From: JAFMDF01 sp039024375
Lineage (GTDB): Bacteria > Bacteroidota > Bacteroidia > Chitinophagales > Saprospiraceae
NCBI GenBank assembly: GCA_039024375.1
Contig: JBCCQK010000242.1
Coordinates: 1 to 11,758, forward strand
Direction of reading: 5' to 3'
DNA length: 11,758 nt
Shown here piece after piece: positions 7,358 to 11,758 of this stretch. The position numbers and the translations under genes are program-made. The notes beneath the pieces are model-generated. The model saw nothing but the letters and a program-made list of their open reading frames with translations. It was not told where the DNA came from and did not search any database. Every line of letters begins with the position of its first letter. Positions within the stretch are counted from its first letter, which is position 1.

Positions 7358-7415
7358 CACTTCAAGTGCCCCCGAAATTTTTGCGCTCGAAGAAATCACG
7401 GGGGCACTCGAAGTG
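7358..7415 (-). repeat. GC-rich palindromic repeat, copy A
   Basis: The 17-base arms 7358-7374 and 7399-7415 pair at 16 of 17 positions (CACTTC-A/G-AGTGCCCCCG) around a 24-base loop. Read on the - strand, the first 23 bases match copy B at 7853-7875 in 20 positions. The hairpin begins 42 bases after the transporter remnant's stop, where it could stop + strand transcripts. A competing hairpin, TCACGGGG (7396-7403) with CCCCGTGA (7417-7424), shares its right arm, so the two folds exclude each other. Confidence 0.7.
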
Positions 7416-7479
7416 ACCCCGTGAGATTGAGAGCTTACGTCTGACTTCTGACAGGTTTATCGGTCTTAAATCTGACTTC

Positions 7480-7498
7480 TCACTTGCTTAGCGAGTGA
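7480..7498. repeat. Short hairpin
   Basis: TCACTTGCT and GGCGAGTGA-like arms (read TCACTTGC...GCGAGTGA) form a 9-bp stem with one G-T pair around one base. No T-run follows on either strand, so a factor-independent terminator is not supported. It immediately follows the second TCTGACTTCT copy. Confidence 0.4.
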
Positions 7499-7695
7499 CT
7501 TCCCCAAAAAGGATGAGCCCTAATAGCAAACGGAAAAAAACGAGTGATGAAATATCTACGGGCTTATTTAGATAAATGCGAAGGTTTTGGAGCATAGTAG
7601 TTTGTTTTGACGAGCAGTCATTGGACGAATATCAAAACGGGGAGTATTCAACAAATATCTATAAAAATTGAGACAAAAAAGTGAATAAGTAACCA

Positions 7696-7801
7696 CGAAA
7701 AAATAAGTTGGTCGTTTTTGAAATGGGCTTTTTTCTAATGGGTTGAAAACCTATGAGAAAAAAGGTCAATTCAAAAACTAAAAGACCAAGTTATTTTTTC
7801 G
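7696..7801. repeat. Long imperfect inverted repeat (about 50-base arms)
   Basis: Left arm 7696-7744 pairs with right arm 7748-7801 around a 3-base loop. By hand alignment 43 of 49 left-arm bases match, with a single 5-base bulge in the right arm (near 7778-7782). The outermost 18 bases match at 17 positions (CGAAAAAATAA-G/C-TTGGTC). It is AT-rich with runs of A and T. No coding frame uses it. Such a structure could be a palindromic miniature transposable element, a degenerate inverted pair of elements, or the template of a stable structured RNA. Confidence 0.75.
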
Positions 7802-7852
7802 TTATCACTAAGTACAGTGATTCAAAAATTTATTTAGCTTTTATCACAGGGT

Positions 7853-7912
7853 TGCTTCGAGCGCCCCCGTGATTTTCTGCTTGAATTTAAAGCTTCGGGG
7901 GCGTTTGAAACC
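7853..7912 (+). repeat. GC-rich palindromic repeat, copy B
   Basis: Arms 7856-7869 and 7896-7909 form a 14-bp stem with two G-T pairs, including the exact core CGCCCCCG/CGGGGGCG. The left part (CTTCGAGCGCCCCCGTGATTT) matches copy A read on the other strand (CTTCGAGTGCCCCCGTGATTT) with a single difference, and the right arms correspond as well (TTCGGGGGC then TTGAA). The loop sequences differ. The two copies are thus diverged members of one repeat family in inverted orientation. Confidence 0.65.
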
Positions 7913-7931
7913 TGCCTGTCCAGTAGGCAGG
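7911..7931. repeat. 7-bp hairpin downstream of the enolase-superfamily gene
   Basis: CCTGCCT (7911-7917) and AGGCAGG (7925-7931) are exact inverted copies around a 7-base loop. It lies 80 bases beyond the stop of the - strand gene at 8011 and could contribute to ending that transcript, although no T-run follows on that strand. Confidence 0.45.
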
Positions 7932-8010
7932 CGACCCCAAAGCACTGACTCGAAATATCAAAAAACTTTTGAATTAGTGTAATAAGGGGCGAAAGAAAAG
8001 CAAAGTTCTC

Positions 8011-9324
8011 TTATTTTTTAGAAGATATAAACACTTCCATCCCATCAATAAAATCAAAATCGTACGCCACGCCCAGACCAGGTACATCCAAAACCTTCAC
8101 CTTTCCATTTTTGGGCGTAAAATCGGTGCTGTAACGTATTTGCGTTTTGGGCTTTTCGGCGCGATATTCTTGGTAAGGGCCAACATTCGGAACAACCGAG
8201 GCAAACGCCAAAATGTTAGCGTACTCCGCATTATTCCTAGGGTTATGCGTCGTAACGGGAATGCCTTTTTGAGCAGCGTAATTCGCCAACTTAATAGTCC
8301 GCAGAATACCGCCATTATACATCAAATCGGGCTGAATCAAGTCCATAGCTCGGTTGTCAATCATCCACTGCCATTTGTGCCAATCGTGGTCTTGTTCGCC
8401 ACCCGCCACGGTCATGTCTAATGCATCGTTGATTTTTTTTAAGCTGACAAAATCGCCCCATTCGTTGGGTTCTTCGTAGAAACCGATGTTGTATGCTTCC
8501 AGCCATTTACCGATTTCAATGGATTTAGCAACGTCGTAGCTGCCGTTGCTGTCCACGTATAAATGCACGTCGTCACCCATCGTCTTGCGAAACAACGGCA
8601 CAATTTTATCCGTCCGACCGGGACTCGCATCGGCATTGCGGGACATCCGACCGCCAATTTTGAACTTGATGGCCTCGGCGTTGACCTCACGGGTGGCTGC
8701 GCCCAACCATTCTACTTCTTCTTCGGCCGTCGTCCCTCTTTCGGTACTACTCATATAAACGGGAATTTCCTTACGTAGCGTAGTTCCCAGTAAATCCCGC
8801 ACGTTTTTACCCGCTTTTTTCCCCAGTAAATCGAGCATCGCCGATTCTATAATGCCGTAGCAATTCCACAACGGCATACTCAAATACTTATACACTCGCT
8901 TGTCGTTGAAGTAATAAAACTCTTCGAATAGGGTAGCGGCGTCTCGCACGTCTTTTTTCTTGAAAAAGGGTAAAACTATCTTTTGAAAAAGAGTAAAGGT
9001 ATTGGTAAATCGTCCGTTGCCCATTGCCAGTCCAAAATCACCGTCTTTGTCCGTCACCTTAATCATGTACTCGTACTTTTTCTTTTTGACGTTGTGCCGA
9101 ATTACTTCGATTTTGTCGATGATGACGGGGGCGGGTAGTAGCGTTTTGATGTTTGATAATGGGGTAACGGGTTGCCATTCGGATGGAGGCAACAAAGAAG
9201 CGGCGGTCGCTTTTTGGTTGCTTTTGGCGACGGTTTGCGCCATGGATGAATTACAAGCTGCTAGAGTGGTACCAGCCGTTGCGAGCGTTATATTTTTTAG
9301 AAAGTTTCTACGATTTTTTTGCAT
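8011..9324 (-). CDS. Tat-exported lipoprotein of the enolase superfamily (mandelate racemase/muconate lactonizing group)
   Basis: 437 residues. The N-terminus MQKNRRNFLKNITLATAGTTLAAC has a twin-arginine motif, a hydrophobic stretch and a lipobox (LAAC, lipidated C24), so the folded enzyme should be exported and membrane-anchored. The capping domain is about 68-180 and the barrel follows. Catalytic elements are in place: K220-x-K222 (KFKIGGRM); metal ligands D258 (VDSNGSYD), E284 (FYEEP) and E310 (GGEQ); and the D333/H360 dyad (QPDLMYNGG, VTTHNP). The Lys and His bases on opposite faces fit the mandelate racemase or sugar-acid dehydratase subgroups, which act by proton abstraction next to a carboxylate. 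Substrate is unknown; uronic or aldonic acids would suit the neighbourhood. A second, diverged copy lies at 9982-11250. The start is the ATG placed directly before the Tat motif. The gene appears intact. Confidence 0.88.
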   Translation of the reverse strand: MQKNRRNFLKNITLATAGTTLAACNSSMAQTVAKSNQKATAASLLPPSEWQPVTPLSNIKTLLPAPVIIDKIEVIRHNVKKKKYEYMIKVTDKDGDFGLAMGNGRFTNTFTLFQKIVLPFFKKKDVRDAATLFEEFYYFNDKRVYKYLSMPLWNCYGIIESAMLDLLGKKAGKNVRDLLGTTLRKEIPVYMSSTERGTTAEEEVEWLGAATREVNAEAIKFKIGGRMSRNADASPGRTDKIVPLFRKTMGDDVHLYVDSNGSYDVAKSIEIGKWLEAYNIGFYEEPNEWGDFVSLKKINDALDMTVAGGEQDHDWHKWQWMIDNRAMDLIQPDLMYNGGILRTIKLANYAAQKGIPVTTHNPRNNAEYANILAFASVVPNVGPYQEYRAEKPKTQIRYSTDFTPKNGKVKVLDVPGLGVAYDFDFIDGMEVFISSKK

Positions 9325-9433
9325 GATGCGCTACTTTTACCCCTTTATTTTTTAGCTAGAAATTAGATAATATTTTCTTTCAGTAGCTAGACGTATAAAT
9401 CTAACTTGTCCCTTGTTGCTTTTGCTAAAAAAA

Positions 9434-9780
9434 CTACAACAAATCGCCCAATCGCCGTACTCCTCGTCGTTCTAATTGACCCAATAATTTTAAAAATAAC
9501 AGACTCGTAATGTAAGCATCCCCCGCCGCCATATGACGCTGACCCGAGGGAATTTGGTGTTGTTCGCAAAGTTGGTCGAGCGGTATGGGATTGAAACCGA
9601 TGATATTTGGATTTTCAATACGTTTGGCGAGCCATCCCGTGTCCAAAGTACGGTTGCGTAATTGTAGCCCGAAGTGTAGCCGAAGGGCTTGATTCAAAAT
9701 GGCGATATCAAAGCTGATATGATGCCCTACGATGATGCTATTTTTAGCAATTTGCACGTCCGCTACGGTGCGGTAATCGC
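9434..9780 (-). pseudogene. DnaQ-like 3'-5' exonuclease, C-terminal remnant
   Basis: About 110 residues match the later part of DEDDh exonucleases of the DNA polymerase III epsilon type. ExoII is seen as IIVGHHISFDIAILNQAL, and ExoIII as GQRHMAAGDAYIT with the H-x4-D spacing. A C-terminal helix ends at the stop 9434-9436. The ExoI motif (D-x-E) and everything before it are missing, so it cannot be catalytic. At about 9770-9785 the reading frame is interrupted and sequence in another frame continues as the N-terminus of a cyclic-nucleotide-binding protein. In many bacteria a stand-alone epsilon-like exonuclease gene directly follows a gene for a cyclic-nucleotide-binding/CBS/nucleotidyltransferase protein, often near acetate-use genes. 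One deletion inside such a pair would give what is seen. Confidence 0.75.
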
Positions 9781-9966
9781 TCCATCTCTAACAATGTGTA
9801 CATATAGAACAGGCATTTCCCCCTGCTTTAATACCATTTCGTTAGGCTGCAAATAGTGGACGACCACCTGCTCTGCTAGTTGCATAAGCTCCGTTCGGAG
9901 CATCAACGAAAAAGGCGGATATTGTTTTAAAAAACTAAAAATTCTAGTAGGAATGGTATTGGTCAT
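9770..9966 (-). pseudogene. Cyclic-nucleotide-binding/CBS/nucleotidyltransferase-type protein, N-terminal remnant
   Basis: Starting from ATG at 9966, about 60 residues (FSFLKQYPPFSLM, LAEQVVVHYLQPNE, VLKQGEMPVLYVHIVRDGAI) match the first half of a cyclic-nucleotide-binding domain. They match the version that opens the DUF294-type signalling proteins with CBS and nucleotidyltransferase-like domains in particular. The frame then runs out of homology and stops at 9763-9765, after entering exonuclease sequence in a shifted frame. Full-length proteins have about 600-640 residues, so nine tenths is gone. The start lies 15 bases after the stop of the upstream enolase-superfamily gene, so the original gene was probably the second of an operon. 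Whether a short peptide is still made is unknown. Confidence 0.7.
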
Positions 9967-9981
9967 GTCATTGAGTCTTTT

Positions 9982-11250
9982 TTAGGAGACTACTTTATGC
10001 TTGGCCACGTAATTTGCAGCAATTTCCACGCCCGAACCTGCACCCGTTGGCACCGTAATTTTCCCATCTTTCACCTTAAAATCGGTCGTGTTTGACTGAT
10101 GCGGCAATTTTTTATTATACCCTTTGAACTCGTGATACGGCCCCGCATTAGGCACTGCCGACACGAAGTGCATCATGTACAAGTAGCCCAAACCCGAGCC
10201 CGAAATATGAGGCACACAAGTCTTGCCTACCGTCGCCGCCATGCGAGCCACTTTCATGGTACGAATCATGCCGCCGAAATAAAAAATATCGGGTTGCACA
10301 ATGTCGAGGGCGTTATTGCCAATCAGCCACCGAAAATTGCGCATGCTCGGTTCTTGCTCGCCTCCCGCAATGGGAATTTGGAGCGCATCTTTGACCATTT
10401 TGGTTTCTTCGTACCAGTCGAAAGGCGTCGGTTCTTCGTAAAAATCTAGTTGGTATTCCTGCAGAATTTTACCAATCCGAATGGCCTCTTGTACATCGTA
10501 AGACCCGTTGGAATCAGCGTAAATGGTCATCTCGTCGCCGAACGCTTTACGAACCATCGGAATCAACTTTTCGCTACGTCCAGCAGGATAATCCTTATTC
10601 TTGGACATCCGACCGCCAATTTTAAACTTGACCGCTTTGGCCTGGCTTTCTTCGACGTTTTTGATGATTTTTTCTAAACTCTTTTCCGCCGAATCTCCTC
10701 GATGATTATTGGCTCGATAAACCGCAATTTGTGGATGGTGAATCTCCCCAATCAATTGTCCAATGGGGCGGTTGGCGATTCGCCCCAGCATATCCAAAAT
10801 GGCAAATTCGACCGTAGCGACGGGCACCCACAAAGCCAAATTCTGCACTTTGTAATTACTTTTGAAAACATAAACGCCTTCCAGTAAATCATCTAAATTG
10901 CGTGCATCTTTTCCTACAAAATATGGCGCCACTCGGTTGACCAAAACGGGGTAAAAATGTTGAATTTGTGCATTATTAGACACCGACAGGCCTTCCGCTC
11001 CGTCCGTAGAACGAACTCGACAAATGTAATTTTTTTTGTATTTCAACAATTCTACCGACTCAATCATTACAGGGTCGGCGAAAAGCTCTTTTTTCAAAAC
11101 GGGTTGCGCTAAAGCGGCATCTAATTTACTGTATCGGTCGCTTGGTGTGACCGATTTGGCGGTTGATTGGGCACTAGCACAGCCTAAAATGGGAGCGGCG
11201 GCAGCCGTTAAAGCAGTAGTTTTTAAGAATTGTCGTCTTTTATTTTTCAT
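9982..11250 (-). CDS. Second Tat-exported lipoprotein of the enolase superfamily
   Basis: 422 residues from the ATG at 11250. An in-frame ATG 22 codons earlier (11316) is less likely because the export signal MKNKRRQFLKTTALTAAAAPILGC, with twin arginines and lipobox ILGC (lipidated C24), begins at the later Met. Catalytic residues (numbered from this start) are K208-x-K210 (KFKIGGRM), D246 (ADSNGSYD), E272 (FYEEP), E298 (GGEQ), and the D321/H348 dyad (QPDIFYFGG, VPHISG). The architecture matches the gene at 8011-9324 and the active-site phrases are nearly the same. The capping domain and the loop after the His base differ (HISGSGLGY against HNPRNNAEY), and both regions set substrate specificity in this superfamily. 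The two are therefore likely paralogues acting on related but different acid sugars. The gene appears intact, with a 15-base gap to the broken downstream gene. Confidence 0.88.
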   Translation of the reverse strand: MKNKRRQFLKTTALTAAAAPILGCASAQSTAKSVTPSDRYSKLDAALAQPVLKKELFADPVMIESVELLKYKKNYICRVRSTDGAEGLSVSNNAQIQHFYPVLVNRVAPYFVGKDARNLDDLLEGVYVFKSNYKVQNLALWVPVATVEFAILDMLGRIANRPIGQLIGEIHHPQIAVYRANNHRGDSAEKSLEKIIKNVEESQAKAVKFKIGGRMSKNKDYPAGRSEKLIPMVRKAFGDEMTIYADSNGSYDVQEAIRIGKILQEYQLDFYEEPTPFDWYEETKMVKDALQIPIAGGEQEPSMRNFRWLIGNNALDIVQPDIFYFGGMIRTMKVARMAATVGKTCVPHISGSGLGYLYMMHFVSAVPNAGPYHEFKGYNKKLPHQSNTTDFKVKDGKITVPTGAGSGVEIAANYVAKHKVVS

Positions 11251-11647
11251 GTGTTCTAGGTAAGATTTTTGTAATTGTTCAGAACCGAGAGGAGAGAACA
11301 GGGAATAGAGATTCATCAGTCGTTTATTTGGCTAATTTTGACTACAATGAACTGAAATTCACCTATGCTAGGTCTCTTTTCTCTCAATGTAATGGTCTCT
11401 AATCTCTATTCTGAATAGATACGCAAACGATTACCATTAAAAACGAGTGAATTTGATTTTTCCCTTACTGGTCAGTGTTGCGCTTAGACAATCGAACTGA
11501 CCCTACTGCTACTTATGAAAAGTCTCAAATAAGTTTGAAAATGCTGCTTTTCCTTTTGGTGTTAGCGTAGGTTTGAGCATGCTGTAAAAAACCCTCACGT
11601 AGTGGTCAATTTCGTTCTTGCGGAAGGGTTTTCTTATAAAATTAGTT

Positions 11648-11677
11648 AGCACACAAATGTGGACGGTGCGCTGCACC
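11648..11677 (-). repeat. REP-like hairpin unit, copy 1
   Basis: Read on the - strand, the unit starts with hairpin GGTGC-AGC-GCACC (11677-11665) and continues with a tail containing ATTTGTGT. It matches the unit at 11705-11734 in about 22 of 30 positions. The stem differs from that copy by a compensated pair (G-C in place of A-T). Confidence 0.55.
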
Positions 11678-11704
11678 TCTGATAAGAAAAATAGTTTAAA
11701 AAAG

Positions 11705-11734
11705 TGAATACAAAGGTTGTCGATGCGCTGCATC
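11705..11734 (-). repeat. REP-like hairpin unit, copy 2
   Basis: Read on the - strand, hairpin GATGC-AGC-GCATC (11734-11722) is followed by CGACAACCTTTGTATTCA. It is in direct orientation with copy 1, offset by 57 bases. Short hairpins with a GCAGCGC centre are frequent intergenic elements in Bacteroidota, as far as I recall. Whether they spread through a Y1 REP-associated transposase here cannot be judged. Confidence 0.55.
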
Positions 11735-11758
11735 TAAGACGCCAAGCCCCATTTGGGG

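Larger units (their letters stand above)
7317..8010. other. 694-base gene-free region filled with hairpin-forming repeats
   Basis: No convincing coding sequence is present. The longest small frame of note, + strand 7576-7671 (31 codons), lacks a recognisable product or clear ribosome site and is probably chance. The region holds a strong GC-rich hairpin (7358-7415), two copies of TCTGACTTCT (7440-7449 and 7471-7480), a 9-bp hairpin (7480-7498), a hairpin about 106 bases long (7696-7801), a second GC-rich hairpin related to the first in inverted orientation (7856-7909) and a 7-bp hairpin (7911-7931). It lies at the meeting point of convergent transcription, between the transporter remnant (+) and an enolase-superfamily gene (-). 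Terminator function is plausible for the outer hairpins. Confidence 0.6.
11251..11758. other. 508-base region without a supported gene
   Basis: This is upstream of the - strand enolase-superfamily gene, so its promoter should lie here, but no full -33/-7 pair was found on that strand. An 11-base inverted repeat (GAATAGAGATT at 11303-11313, AATCTCTATTC at 11401-11411) brackets about 90 bases. A 7-bp inverted repeat GGTCAGT/ACTGACC lies at 11470-11502. AAAACCCT (near 11597) and AGGGTTTT (near 11623) could pair around a long loop. An open frame of 74 codons on the - strand (11509-11733) spans both REP-like units and resembles no recognised family, so it is not called as a gene. The window ends inside CCCCATTTGGGG (11747-11758), a small palindrome that may continue outside. 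Confidence 0.5.

Noticed and set aside
7576..7671. Possible 31-codon small gene on the + strand
   Set aside because: Short, with no ribosome site or recognisable sequence, in a repeat-rich region; chance is the simplest explanation.
7317..8010. CRISPR array or attachment site
   Set aside because: Repeats are palindromic, few and irregularly spaced, with no regular spacer pattern, no cas genes, no tRNA and no integrase nearby.
8140..8421. Open frames on the + strand opposite the enolase-superfamily genes (also 10099-10449, 10450-10677)
   Set aside because: They are antisense shadows of conserved, intact coding sequence, without family resemblance.
11509..11733. 74-codon open frame on the - strand
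   Set aside because: Its start codon lies inside one REP-like hairpin and its body covers the other. No domain, signal or ribosome site was recognised, and the composition looks like intergenic DNA.

Overview
The window reads as Bacteroidota chromosome. It holds a SusC-type outer-membrane receptor, a hybrid two-component regulator with an AraC output domain, Tat-dependent lipoprotein enzymes and promoter boxes of the TAnnTTTG type. A Saprospiria-like origin is a guess based on gene style and on the palindromic intergenic repeats; the sequence does not prove it. The genetic code looks standard.

Layout. 1-1419: the last codons of a + strand arylsulfatase face a - strand wreck in which a SusC receptor, carrying an internal deletion and a nonsense codon, is joined in frame to the middle of a second sulfatase. 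1420-1686: AT-rich divergent spacer with a perfect 10-bp-arm palindrome. 1687-5713: an intact + strand series of AraC regulator, aldo/keto reductase, exported P460-like haem protein and (after a block of inverted palindromic repeats) a secreted beta-propeller-like protein. 5823-7316: C-terminal remnant of a hybrid two-component regulator (-) abutting head to head the C-terminal remnant of a DASS/SLC13 carboxylate transporter (+). 7317-8010: no gene, but a dense cluster of hairpins, including one about 106 bases long. 8011-11250: two paralogous Tat-exported enolase-superfamily lipoproteins (-), with a collapsed cyclic-nucleotide-binding protein/exonuclease pair between them. 11251-11758: gene-free, with two direct copies of a REP-like hairpin.

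How the parts fit. The SusC receptor, two sulfatases, hybrid regulator, carboxylate transporter and two sugar-acid-type dehydratase/racemase paralogues are what one expects around a locus for uptake and breakdown of sulfated or acidic polysaccharide. The uptake, desulfation, sensing and transport parts are all broken here. The enolase-superfamily enzymes and the AraC/aldo-keto reductase group are intact.

The most striking feature is that at least five abrupt truncation junctions lie in under 12 kb. All are compatible with deletions joining neighbouring genes, so the region is either a decaying locus or a chimeric or collapsed assembly. The second feature of note is the set of structured, probably dispersed, palindromic repeats in three intergenic regions.
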